Positions 10,972-18,103 of a stretch of 64,000 nt of DNA are shown here, one piece after another. How positions within the stretch are numbered: position 1 is the stretch's first letter; each line of letters begins with the position of its first letter. The position numbers and the translations under genes were made by a program. A model generated the notes under the pieces. The model worked only from the letters and a program-made list of their open reading frames with translations, did no database searches and was not told the origin of the DNA. The DNA comes from Peribacillus frigoritolerans (GTDB lineage: Bacteria; Bacillota; Bacilli; Bacillales; Bacillaceae): NCBI RefSeq assembly GCF_004358755.1, contig NZ_SMZY01000002.1:682001-746000 (forward strand), read 5' to 3'.

Positions 10972-12492
10972 TTACTCCTCAATATCCCGTTTCACTTTTT
11001 TATGAACTTTTGGCTGAAAACGATCAGGCGCAGGTGATCTCATTTGAAGAGGCCTTTTATTTTGCATATTCATCGGCAGCCTGAAAATGGAATCCTTTAA
11101 ATCTTTAAGCCTTAGGGGATATACCGGTGCAAGATATGGACGGCCTAAGGAAGACAGCTTAAGCAAATGCCCAAGAAAATAAGCAAAACAAAAAGCAATC
11201 CCTATTAGACCAAAAAACTGTGCAGAAAAGATAAAAGGAAAACGGATTAAACGGATGACGTTGCCCATTTGATAAACGGGAGTAGTAAAGGATGCGAGTG
11301 CAGCAAGAGCCACAATGATCAGCAGTACATTGCTCGTAAGTCCGGCTTGAACAGCCGCTGTTCCAATAACAATCCCGCCTACGATCCCAATTGTCTGGCC
11401 AATCTTAGTCGGCAATCTGGCACCCGCTTCTCTCAGGAGCTCGATTGTCAGTTCAAGAATAATGGCCTCTAATATTGGCGGAAAAGGAACACCGCTCCTG
11501 GATGCTACCAGCGGATTCAGAAGGTTTTGCGGAATCATTTCGTAATGATAGGTAAGCACGCCGACATACATGGCAGTAGATACAACGGAAAAGAAAACGG
11601 CAAATAACCGGACAAGCCTGAAAATCGAGGCAATCGGCCAGGATAAAAAATAATCCTCAAAGGCAGAGAAAAATTCAACCAGCGTTGTCGGCCCAGTCAG
11701 CGCATGAGGAGAACCGTCAACCAAAACCGTGATTTTCCCTTCTGACAAAACACCCGCTACCCTGTCAGGCCGTTCTGTATCAATCATTTGAGGAAATGGG
11801 GAATTGTTATTATCAGAAATAATCTGTGCAATCATTGAACTATCCAAAATCGAGTCATAATCGATGTCTTTTATTCTTTGCACGACCGTTTGAATGTTAT
11901 CTTCATTTGCAATTCCTTTAATATATAAAACAGCGATTCTTGTTTTAGAAAGCCTTCCTGCCCTCATCTCTTCAGCAACAAGTTCAGGAATAGGAAGTCT
12001 TTTACGAATTAAGTTCAGATTAGCATCCAGAGATTCAACAAAGGCTTCTTTAGGTTCGACAACACTGTATTCAACCTCAGGCAGACTGACCGCTCTTTTC
12101 TCTACGGTAACGGCTGACAGCAAGAGCACTTCATTTAAATTCGTTTCACATTGAACGGCAACATAACCACACATTAGCCTTTCTTGAATTTTGAGCACAT
12201 TGCCAATGATTTCTGTATTATCAATCGGCAGAACTTCCTTCAGTTCAAATAAACTCGTATTGCTCTGTCCTTCGGTTAAGTAAGGCAGAATATGCTTATG
12301 TAATACATTTACATCTACTAAAGTTTTATAGTAATGAATATAATAAGGACTGCTTTGTGAATAGCGATACGAGGTAAAATCAGACGACAGCTTGCATTGC
12401 TTCAGCAGATCTTCAAGCTTTACATCTTCGTTCTTCTCCCCAGCTGTTTTCTGCTGAGGAAAAGCTGGTTTTTTCTTAAAAAAAGGAAACAA
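10972..12492 (-). CDS. GerA family spore germination protein (A subunit)
   Basis: A subunit of a GerA-type receptor, about 506 residues: a soluble N-terminal half of two subdomains (to about residue 240), then a membrane half with four to five segments from about residue 290. Family landmarks are visible: DGSPHALTGPTTLVEFFSAFEDY, RSGVPFPPILEAIILELTIELLREAG, GQTIGIVGGIVIGTAAVQAG. TTG at 12492 (product MFPFFKKKP) is chosen because a GGAGGAG lies about 8 bases upstream. First gene of the A-B-C operon; a terminator-like hairpin sits just upstream in the leader. The germinant cannot be predicted. In the family, expression is forespore-specific under SigG; no clear SigG promoter was found. Confidence 0.92.
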   Translation of the reverse strand: MFPFFKKKPAFPQQKTAGEKNEDVKLEDLLKQCKLSSDFTSYRYSQSSPYYIHYYKTLVDVNVLHKHILPYLTEGQSNTSLFELKEVLPIDNTEIIGNVLKIQERLMCGYVAVQCETNLNEVLLLSAVTVEKRAVSLPEVEYSVVEPKEAFVESLDANLNLIRKRLPIPELVAEEMRAGRLSKTRIAVLYIKGIANEDNIQTVVQRIKDIDYDSILDSSMIAQIISDNNNSPFPQMIDTERPDRVAGVLSEGKITVLVDGSPHALTGPTTLVEFFSAFEDYFLSWPIASIFRLVRLFAVFFSVVSTAMYVGVLTYHYEMIPQNLLNPLVASRSGVPFPPILEAIILELTIELLREAGARLPTKIGQTIGIVGGIVIGTAAVQAGLTSNVLLIIVALAALASFTTPVYQMGNVIRLIRFPFIFSAQFFGLIGIAFCFAYFLGHLLKLSSLGRPYLAPVYPLRLKDLKDSIFRLPMNMQNKRPLQMRSPAPDRFQPKVHKKVKRDIEE

Positions 12493-12528
12493 GCTCTCTC
12501 CTCCTCTAACCTGAGGAATTTTCACATC

Positions 12529-12563
12529 AAAAAACAAGACATTCTTAAGGTGCCTTGTTTTTT
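12529..12563 (-). terminator. Terminator-like hairpin in the germination operon leader
   Basis: Arms AAAAAACAAG and CTTGTTTTTT with a T-run reading toward the germination genes; only about 37 bases separate it from the gerA-like start. The DUF1206 gene upstream has its own terminator at 12635-12668, so this one is either a back-up or a leader attenuator. Confidence 0.6.
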
Positions 12564-12634
12564 ATAAAATATGAATAAATCTAATAGGCGATCATGCTAA
12601 ACCATTCTGCAGGAGGATTTTAGCTTATGAAAAG

Positions 12635-12668
12635 ATAAAAAAACAAGAACCCTTATTGGATTCTTGCT
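12635..12668 (-). terminator. Terminator of the DUF1206 gene
   Basis: Read on the minus strand: AGCAAGAATCC, a 5-base loop, GGGTTCTTG, then a run of seven T, starting 8 bases after the stop codon. Confidence 0.9.
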
Positions 12669-12675
12669 CCGTTTC

Positions 12676-13530
12676 TTATTTACCGCCAAAACTCATATGT
12701 TCATAACGTCCTCGAATCACTTCATAAATGCCGTAAAGCATCAGTCCTGCAGCTGCAATTCCAAGCAGCCACTGTCCATAAGGCTTTGAAGCGAGTTCTG
12801 CAAGTGCTCCGTCAATGCCTTTTGATTGTTCAGGGTTAGCCGTAATAGCTGTCTGAATAAAGAAATAACCGATCATAGCAAGAACTGCTCCTCGAGCTAT
12901 CAGCCCCATTTTCCCTGATTTTCTGGCTATCTTTTTCTCATGCTGATTCATTTCACTGACTCTGAATTTATTCATAAATCGTTCAGTGTAACCATTATAC
13001 AGTTCATACACTCCGTAGCCGATTATAATAATGCCTACGAGCCCGATGATCCATTGTCCAAAAGGCTGTGCCAATAGCTTGGCAGAGATCGTTTTTTCCG
13101 ATCCGCCTCCGCCTCCTGAACTAGCATGCATGGCGATTGAGATGGCTTTAAACGCGATACCTCCATATATAATTGCACTTACTCCGTAGCCAACTCTAGT
13201 CAATAAACCTTTAGCATCCGTTCCTTTATTTTCCGGATCGAGGATTGCCTTAATCACTTCCCAAATCACATATCCGATTAAGCCAATTCCAATCGCCCAA
13301 AGAAGAATTTCTCCAAAAGGCTTCCCTGCAACCGTCTCAAGCATTCCGCTTGTTCCTGTCATTTTGCCTCCAAGGCCAAGTGCGGCCATCAAAGCAAGAA
13401 GCCCGATTAAGAAATAAACGGTTCCTTTTGCCATATATCCAAATCTGCCCAAACGCCTGATCCAGGGCTTCGTTTCATTTCCTGCCTGATTTGTTTTTTG
13501 CTTAGCACCTGCTTTTGCAGAATACTCCAT
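12676..13530 (-). CDS. DUF1206 domain membrane protein
   Basis: A 284-residue protein of three tandem DUF1206 units, each a two-helix hairpin: about residues 25-100, 110-185 and 200-275. The recurring pattern is GxxARG or GYMAKGTVYFLIG followed by a second helix beginning with KPFGEILLW, QPFGQWIIG or KPYGQWLLG. Function is unknown; members occur widely in Bacteria. AAGGGAG lies 10 bases before ATG 13530. A weak SigB-like pair (GTTTCT, 14 bases, GGGAAA) lies near 13570-13600 on this strand and may mean stress induction, but each box matches only four of six bases. Confidence 0.88.
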   Translation of the reverse strand: MEYSAKAGAKQKTNQAGNETKPWIRRLGRFGYMAKGTVYFLIGLLALMAALGLGGKMTGTSGMLETVAGKPFGEILLWAIGIGLIGYVIWEVIKAILDPENKGTDAKGLLTRVGYGVSAIIYGGIAFKAISIAMHASSGGGGGSEKTISAKLLAQPFGQWIIGLVGIIIIGYGVYELYNGYTERFMNKFRVSEMNQHEKKIARKSGKMGLIARGAVLAMIGYFFIQTAITANPEQSKGIDGALAELASKPYGQWLLGIAAAGLMLYGIYEVIRGRYEHMSFGGK

Positions 13531-13676
13531 ACCAATCGCTCCCTTAAATATAATGCCTGCTGAGTGTTAATTTCCCATTGTTAAGAGAAAAGAAACCTGT
13601 TGGAAAATGTTTCTTTATACAAAAACCATTGAGTAAACTAAAGAAAGGAATACAGCTCTCCAAAGCAAAAGATTAA

Positions 13677-13707
13677 TTGAAGGATTTCTTTTTTGCCTTG
13701 TTATAAT
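13677..13707 (+). promoter_or_regulatory. Candidate extended -10 promoter upstream of the YqkK-like gene
   Basis: TGTTATAAT at 13699-13707 is a full extended -10; TTGAAG at 13677-13682 is a possible -35 but with a long 19-base spacer. Confidence 0.45.
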
Positions 13708-13742
13708 TTACTTGAGGGGGATAATGGAGGGAGAAATCGTCA

Positions 13743-13868
13743 TTGAAAATTAAAGTCTCCAAAATGAGAATTCTCAGTGTACCATTCACTCTGATATTTT
13801 TACCATTTCCTGTACAAAAACCGGTTCTTTCCCGTATACTGATAGAAATACATGACAAGGAGTGTTAA
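13743..13868 (+). CDS. Possible 41-residue leader peptide or small ORF
   Basis: A TTG-started frame (MKIKVSKMRILSVPFTLIFL... ending in IHDKEC) begins about 11 bases after GGAGGG and ends 3 bases before the next ATG. It has a hydrophobic centre (about residues 9-24) with basic flanks. The RBS, the close coupling and the upstream promoter argue for translation; the start codon, length and lack of known relatives argue against. Most of the 340-base gap before 13872 is otherwise empty. Confidence 0.3.
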   Translation: MKIKVSKMRILSVPFTLIFLPFPVQKPVLSRILIEIHDKEC

Positions 13869-13871
13869 AGC

Positions 13872-14075
13872 ATGAGTCAATCTAAAGCAAAAAAACAGCG
13901 ATTGAAGAAAATGCGCGAAGGAGAAAGGAATCCGGAAGCAGGCAGAAGCCCGTTTGTGTTTCAGGACTTGCGTACAAGACAAACAAAAACAAAAAAAGAG
14001 CAGCTATATAAGCAAAAGTACAAGAACCATTTCCAGGGTGAAGGAAAAGATGGTTCTTTTTATTTTGCCTCTTAG
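13872..14075 (+). CDS. Small highly basic protein (YqkK-like)
   Basis: A 67-residue Lys/Arg-rich protein opening MSQSKAKKQRLKKMREGERN, with a middle region DLRTRQTKTKKEQLYKQKYKN and a C-terminal KDGSFYF. It resembles the small conserved YqkK-type proteins of Bacillus, whose function is unknown; the composition suggests RNA or ribosome contact, which is inference. AAGGAGTG lies about 9 bases before the ATG. Its last 18 codons contain an intrinsic terminator, and its stop codon overlaps that of the convergent YdcF gene. Confidence 0.7.
   Translation: MSQSKAKKQRLKKMREGERNPEAGRSPFVFQDLRTRQTKTKKEQLYKQKYKNHFQGEGKDGSFYFAS
14022..14068 (+). terminator. Terminator embedded in the 3' coding end of the YqkK-like gene
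   Basis: AAGAACCAT (14022-14030) pairs with ATGGTTCTT (14050-14058), followed by TTTATTTT. The whole hairpin precedes the stop codon at 14073-14075. Confidence 0.65.
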
Positions 14076-14644
14076 CGGCTCTTCACATAATAATTGGTAA
14101 TGGCCAAGTATTCTCTTGTATAGGATTTCAAGATGGCTTTGGCTGGTGTTTTAGCTGCAAGACCTGCCGCATCAAGACCAAGATCTTTTGCAATCATACA
14201 TGAACGGTAGATGTGAAAATCGTTTGTTACAATGAGACCTTTTTTCGCACTTGGCGGAAGCAATGCTTTTGAGAAGGTCAGATTTTCAATCGTACTCGTA
14301 GACTTTGATTCTTTTATGATCCGGGCTTCTTTAATCCCATGATCCTGCAGAATCCTGCTTATTGCATCCGCTTCCGTTATTTCCTCGCCGGGACCCTGCC
14401 CTCCTGAGGCAACCACAATCGTATTTGGATTGTCTTTTAAATACTCTGCTGCTGCATCCGCCCTGTATTGCAGGGCAAGCGAAGGAACTGTTCCATTCAC
14501 CTTCGCCCCGAGTACGATTATGTAATCAGCGTCTTCTATCGCTTTTTCTGAGCTGTACCGGTGGATGTTGTAATGCAAAAAGCCTGTATAGATTAAGCCT
14601 ATTGCAAAAAGTGCGGTCATAATTATCAAGATTCTTTTTTTCAT
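14072..14644 (-). CDS. YdcF/SanA family protein (DUF218)
   Basis: A 190-residue protein with an N-terminal membrane anchor (about residues 5-23) and a DUF218 domain. Motifs: DYIVLGAKVNGTVPS near residue 40, VVASGGQGPGEE near 80, ESKSTSTIENLTFSK near 110, and LIVTNDFHIYRS near 140. Relatives (YdcF, SanA, ElyC) act in envelope biogenesis, possibly on lipid-linked cell wall intermediates; the substrate here is unknown. Stop codons of this gene and the convergent YqkK-like gene overlap. It has no operon partner. Confidence 0.85.
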   Translation of the reverse strand: MKKRILIIMTALFAIGLIYTGFLHYNIHRYSSEKAIEDADYIIVLGAKVNGTVPSLALQYRADAAAEYLKDNPNTIVVASGGQGPGEEITEADAISRILQDHGIKEARIIKESKSTSTIENLTFSKALLPPSAKKGLIVTNDFHIYRSCMIAKDLGLDAAGLAAKTPAKAILKSYTREYLAITNYYVKSR

Positions 14645-14789
14645 CGAAGTCCGTCCGTTTCATGTTTAATAGTTTTATATTTAATATAAATTATAATATA
14701 TGGGTAAACTAGTATTTTTTAGGAATTCAACTATGATTATGATTGGCTGCAGATGTTTGCGCAAGCCTTATTTATCTAACTAATTGCAG

Positions 14790-14838
14790 AAAAAAACGAT
14801 ATCTCCCCTGCCAGCTTCCCAGCAAAAAAGATACCGAT
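14790..14838 (-). terminator. Terminator of the TerC operon
   Basis: On the minus strand a CGGTATCT / AGATATCG stem with an inner GCTGG/TGGC pairing is followed by a run of T, directly after the terC stop. Confidence 0.75.
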
Positions 14839-14844
14839 TTAATT

Positions 14845-15627
14845 TTATGCATTCTTTCCTTCAATTATAGGTGTTTCTTCTTTTTTCTCTTTGGATAAAA
14901 ACCAGCCCGCTAATGCGATTCCAACAAGAACAACATAGAATGTGATTTTCCATGCAGGAGACTTAGCGAATCCTTCTGACAAGATTGCGAGCTCCGGGTG
15001 TGACAGCGTGTAGACGGAGAGCTTCACACCAACCCATCCAACAATCGCGAATGCGGCAATTTCAAGACCAGGTCTTTTATGAAGCAAGTCAACAAAGAAG
15101 TTGGCCGCAAACCGCATAATCACAAGTCCAATGATTCCTCCAGCAAAAATGACGAGAAACTTTCCGCCATCCAAGCCGCCAATTTGAGGAAGACTTGTAT
15201 TTGGAAGTGTAACAGCAAGCGCTACAGCTGCAAGAATCGAATCAACCGCAAACGCAATATCCGCAAGCTCAATTTTAAGCACCGTTGGCCAGAATCCTGA
15301 CTTTTTCTTTTCATCCTGCTTATCTTCTTCTTTTTTCTTAAACACTAGCTTTCTTAAAATATGGTTTGCTGCAATGAACAACAAGTAGAGAGCACCGATT
15401 GCCTGAACCTGCCATACATCTACGAGATAAGAAATCGCAAACAGGGAGCCAAAGCGGAAAACAAACGCGCCGGCCAGACCGTAAAATAAGGCTTTCTTTC
15501 TCTGCTCTTCAGGAAGATGCTTCACCATGATGGCCAGTACAAGAGCATTATCTGCTGCGAGCAGCCCTTCGATTGCAATTAACAGGAGCAGTACCCATCC
15601 ATATTCCATTAACATCGTCATTTCCAT
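14845..15627 (-). CDS. TerC family integral membrane protein (MeeF/YceF-type)
   Basis: A 260-residue membrane protein of the TerC family with about seven to eight segments. The conserved acidic membrane motifs are present: AIEGLLAADNALVLAI near residue 20 and ELADIAFAVDSILAA near 120. A charged KKKEEDKQDEKKK loop separates the halves. In Bacillus, TerC proteins such as YceF/MeeF and YkoY/MeeY handle manganese, supplying it to exported enzymes or lowering cytoplasmic levels. It is the last gene of an operon behind a yybP-ykoY manganese riboswitch, which supports a manganese role. GGGGGAG precedes the ATG by 7 bases, within the end of the preceding gene. Confidence 0.9.
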   Translation of the reverse strand: MEMTMLMEYGWVLLLLIAIEGLLAADNALVLAIMVKHLPEEQRKKALFYGLAGAFVFRFGSLFAISYLVDVWQVQAIGALYLLFIAANHILRKLVFKKKEEDKQDEKKKSGFWPTVLKIELADIAFAVDSILAAVALAVTLPNTSLPQIGGLDGGKFLVIFAGGIIGLVIMRFAANFFVDLLHKRPGLEIAAFAIVGWVGVKLSVYTLSHPELAILSEGFAKSPAWKITFYVVLVGIALAGWFLSKEKKEETPIIEGKNA

Positions 15628-15631
15628 CTAA

Positions 15632-16024
15632 TTACTCCCCCTTTACCGTAATAAAATCCTGATCTTTGCTGATCACACCTTCATTAAACACAAGTCTTGT
15701 ATTAAAGTAATACGACCTCTCCTCTGTTGAAGCCGCTAAATCCTCAGGCAATCGAAATCTAAAATCAATCCTGTTCTGCTCCTCTGACTGAATCTGTTTA
15801 GAAGTTAAAATATTGGCTGTTTCAATGACCTTTTCTGATCCTGATGACTGATCAGCCATAACTAAATCACAATCAATGCGTTTCAGCTGCTGCTCAATGA
15901 GACCGCCTTTGATTAAGAAATAACCCTTGATGCATTCTCCTGGCTCAAACTCTTCCTTAGGCAAAATTAGATCAATCTGCGCTGAACCGATTCCTAAAAT
16001 CGACATATATTTTCTGAGTATCAT
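15632..16024 (-). CDS. Spo0M-like arrestin-fold protein, half length
   Basis: A 130-residue protein resembling the first half of Spo0M. It contains IDLILPKEEFEPGECIKGYFLIKGG, typical of the arrestin-like N-domain, and a second strand-rich part IDFRFRLPEDL. Full-length Spo0M is about twice this size, so this is a short form; the reading frame is intact. Spo0M affects sporulation and cell shape in Bacillus; this shorter protein is uncharacterised. AGGAGG lies 8 bases before the ATG. It is the middle gene between the FbpB-like ORF (15 bases upstream) and terC (4 bases downstream). Confidence 0.75.
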   Translation of the reverse strand: MILRKYMSILGIGSAQIDLILPKEEFEPGECIKGYFLIKGGLIEQQLKRIDCDLVMADQSSGSEKVIETANILTSKQIQSEEQNRIDFRFRLPEDLAASTEERSYYFNTRLVFNEGVISKDQDFITVKGE

Positions 16025-16039
16025 GATACATTCCTCCTG

Positions 16040-16168
16040 TTATGAATTTTCTTTTGAATATTTATCATCTATGCGTTTTTCAATTTTTTCGAGCTGGCGT
16101 TTATCTTTCAGCAGCTCCTCTTTGTTTTCTCTAATAAGCTTTTCAATTGAACCTCTGACTTTTTTCAT
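16040..16168 (-). CDS. FbpB family small basic protein
   Basis: A 42-residue Lys/Glu-rich helical protein opening MKKVRGSIEKLIRENKEELL. The pattern LIxENKxELLxDxxxLExIExRI matches the FbpB (Fur-regulated basic protein B) family. In B. subtilis FbpB works with the small RNA FsrA in iron sparing. AAGGTGA lies 8 bases before the ATG. It is the first gene after the manganese riboswitch. No Fur box was seen, so control here appears to be by manganese. Confidence 0.7.
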   Translation of the reverse strand: MKKVRGSIEKLIRENKEELLKDKRQLEKIEKRIDDKYSKENS

Positions 16169-16201
16169 TTTTCATCTCACCTTTCAGGACATTTTTCGAA
16201 T

Positions 16202-16239
16202 AAAAAAACCTCTGCCTGTGATCTGGCAAAGGTTTTTTA
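16202..16239 (-). terminator. Second terminator in the riboswitch leader
   Basis: On the minus strand: AAAAAACC, TTTGCC, an 8-base loop, GGCAGAGG and a run of T. It lies between the riboswitch terminator and the FbpB-like start, giving the operon leader two tandem terminator-like hairpins. Confidence 0.7.
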
Positions 16240-16241
16240 TC

Positions 16242-16378
16242 TGAAAAAAATATAAAGACCTTTACCATTATAGGTAAAGGTCTTGCTAACAACGTAATGG
16301 TTGCCAATAGGGCCGGAAGCAACGAATGCTTCGAAATGACGACTCTATTGTAAAAGCTACTCCCCTTTAGGAGAAACT
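16242..16378 (-). promoter_or_regulatory. yybP-ykoY manganese riboswitch with terminator platform
   Basis: The minus strand carries the family hallmarks: CTCCTAAAGGGGAGTAGC, then GAGTCGTCATTTCG, CCGGCCCTATTGGCAACC, and TTAGCAAGACC. The aptamer (about 16278-16378) runs directly into a 12-bp hairpin (AAGACCTTTACC/GGTAAAGGTCTT, 16255-16284) with a T-run. In this family Mn2+ binding prevents terminator formation and turns expression on. It precedes an FbpB-like, Spo0M-like, terC operon, and TerC is a known target class. Confidence 0.92.
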
Positions 16379-16397
16379 ATTCGATTTGTATACTCTT

Positions 16398-16426
16398 ATC
16401 ATAAAGGCAATCCTACTCTGTGTCAA
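16398..16426 (-). promoter_or_regulatory. SigA promoter of the manganese riboswitch operon
   Basis: TTGACA (16426-16421) and TATGAT (16403-16398) with a 17-base spacer, about 20 bases upstream of the aptamer. Confidence 0.85.
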
Positions 16427-16462
16427 CACAAAATCATAATAATTTTGAAAATCAGGCCAAGA

Positions 16463-16978
16463 TCACACATTCATAAAAGCAGGCGGATACTTCACAACTC
16501 CAGCTGCTTCATCAAGTGCACCTGACTTTAACTCAATCAGCATAAACACCTCATCGGGAACCGTAAACGGCGGTTTAATGCCCTTCGTGCTTGCAGGAAC
16601 AAATCCAAACTTGGGATAAAACTCAGGATGTCCAAGGACAATGACTGAATCATAGCCGTGTTCTCTGCAGCGTTTCAGGCCCTCGCGAACAAGCTGTGAT
16701 CCAATTCCCTCTTTCTGAAATTCCGGCTTAACCGCCATAGGCGCAAGAGCCAGTGAAGGAACCTCACTGCCGTTTTCCGTTTCGATTGTTATTTTAGTGA
16801 ACAAAATATGCCCGACAATTTCTTCGTTTTCGGCAACTAGAGAAAGTTCTGGCACAAAGGACGGAGATTTTCTGATTGTATGAATTAAATTTGCCTCATT
16901 TTCCTGACCGAATGCTGCATCATTTACTTTCTTTATGGCTGAGATATCTGAAGGGGCTTCTTGTCTGATTTTTATCAT
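16463..16978 (-). CDS. GNAT N-acetyltransferase (YhbS-like)
   Basis: A 171-residue acetyltransferase using acetyl-CoA. The acetyl-CoA loop is in MAVKPEFQKEGIGSQLV near residue 85, followed by VIVLGHPEFYPKFGFVPA, characteristic of the YhbS group. The substrate is unknown. AAAGGAAT precedes the ATG. It stands alone, upstream of the riboswitch promoter. Confidence 0.85.
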   Translation of the reverse strand: MIKIRQEAPSDISAIKKVNDAAFGQENEANLIHTIRKSPSFVPELSLVAENEEIVGHILFTKITIETENGSEVPSLALAPMAVKPEFQKEGIGSQLVREGLKRCREHGYDSVIVLGHPEFYPKFGFVPASTKGIKPPFTVPDEVFMLIELKSGALDEAAGVVKYPPAFMNV

Positions 16979-17110
16979 GTATTTATTCCTTTCGCTGGGT
17001 GACTTCAGTAAGAACAGTTTACCTCAACTGGCCATAAAATTTCTATCATTTAAATATAGGAATGTACGGTCCCGGAAAAACATAAAGTGAAAGTAAAAAG
17101 GAGTGAAGAA

Positions 17111-17503
17111 ATGCTTATTAAATTGAGTGTAGCAGGAGCATCAGGCGCATTTATTTTTCTTGCTGTCAATCTGGTCGGGACATTGAAAAAAGGGATGGTC
17201 ACACTTGATGAAACAAACAAGACACTTGCTGAGGTCAGAAACGCGGTTAACGGCCTGACAGAAGAAGCAGAACAGCTGATACATACAGCTAATCAGATTA
17301 CCGTTGACTTAAAAGGAAAAATCAAAACGGTCGATCCGCTGCTTGAATCCGCACAGGATGTGGGAGAAATGATTCACAATGTCACAAGCTCGATTAAACA
17401 GGTAGGTGCCGTCTTCGGCGGAAAACGCCCGCCGCGCACCGAAATTTCAGTAAATGAACCTCCAGTCCGGATCAAAGGGCCTGTTCATATTAATGTTAAG
17501 TAA
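17111..17503 (+). CDS. DUF948 protein (YtxG-like)
   Basis: A 130-residue protein with one N-terminal membrane helix (about residues 5-25) and a long helical, coiled-coil-like region (about 30-100). This is the DUF948 architecture of B. subtilis YtxG, which is linked to general stress operons. The C-terminal tail is Pro-rich. ATG 17111 follows AAAGGAGTGA; an upstream frame from 17087 lacks an RBS. Monocistronic with a strong terminator. Confidence 0.8.
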   Translation: MLIKLSVAGASGAFIFLAVNLVGTLKKGMVTLDETNKTLAEVRNAVNGLTEEAEQLIHTANQITVDLKGKIKTVDPLLESAQDVGEMIHNVTSSIKQVGAVFGGKRPPRTEISVNEPPVRIKGPVHINVK

Positions 17504-17541
17504 AAAAAGAGCGATTTGCTGCCCGCAAATCGTTCTTTTTG
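17503..17541 (+). terminator. Terminator of the DUF948 gene
   Basis: A long stem (AAAAAGAGCGATTTGC / GCAAATCGTTCTTTTT) starts at the stop codon. Confidence 0.9.
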
Positions 17542-17763
17542 CATTTACTTTCCATTTGGATGGATTTACTGCCCCATTTGCGTCCAATACTTTCCACTAT
17601 GCCTGGAATACTTTCTTTTTTGTAAGAAATACTGTCTTTTTTCCAAAAACCCGCCATTTAAAATCAACAAAAATTTACAATCCTCAGGTTTCACTTCAGG
17701 TAAATTATGGTATGATATCTAAGTCATTACATACATAGCTTTAATATCAGGGAGGTCATAAAT

Positions 17764-18027
17764 ATGCAAAAGTACAGAAGAAGAAATACGCCTGCATTCA
17801 CCTTTTTAGCCTATTTCACTTTTTTTGCAGGTGTCGCATTATTTTGTATCGGTCTTTACAACGCAGACAATCTGCAGCTAAATGAAAAAGGTTACTACAT
17901 TGCGGTTATGATGCTGGTTGCAGTCGGAGCCATTCTTACTCAGAAAGTAACAAGAGATAACGCCGAAGATGACGAATTGATTGCTGAGCAGGAACGTAAG
18001 CAAAATATCGGAAAATCGATGGATTAA
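17764..18027 (+). CDS. YiaA/YiaB two-helix membrane protein
   Basis: An 87-residue inner membrane protein with two helices (about residues 10-30 and 45-62). LYNADNLQLNEKGYYIAVMM and TQKVTRDN match the YiaA/YiaB domain, here a single copy rather than the double copy of E. coli YiaA. Function unknown. GGAGG precedes the ATG and an extended -10 (TGGTATGAT) lies about 45 bases upstream. Confidence 0.8.
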   Translation: MQKYRRRNTPAFTFLAYFTFFAGVALFCIGLYNADNLQLNEKGYYIAVMMLVAVGAILTQKVTRDNAEDDELIAEQERKQNIGKSMD

Positions 18028-18042
18028 TAGACTCGTAAATTG

Positions 18043-18071
18043 GAAGGTACAGGTGTGTGCCTTCTTTTTTA
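18043..18071 (+). terminator. Terminator of the YiaA/B gene
   Basis: GAAGGTAC / GTGCCTTC (one U-G pair) around a 6-base loop, followed by TTTTTT. Confidence 0.8.
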
Positions 18072-18103
18072 TACCATGGTGAAAATACGTTCTTCCGCTC
18101 CTG

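Noticed and set aside
12610-12636. AGGAGG followed by ATG on the plus strand near the germination operon
   Set aside because: The frame stops after three codons (MKR) and lies between two minus-strand genes.
13570-13600. SigB promoter for the DUF1206 gene as a firm feature
   Set aside because: Both boxes match only four of six consensus positions; kept as a remark.
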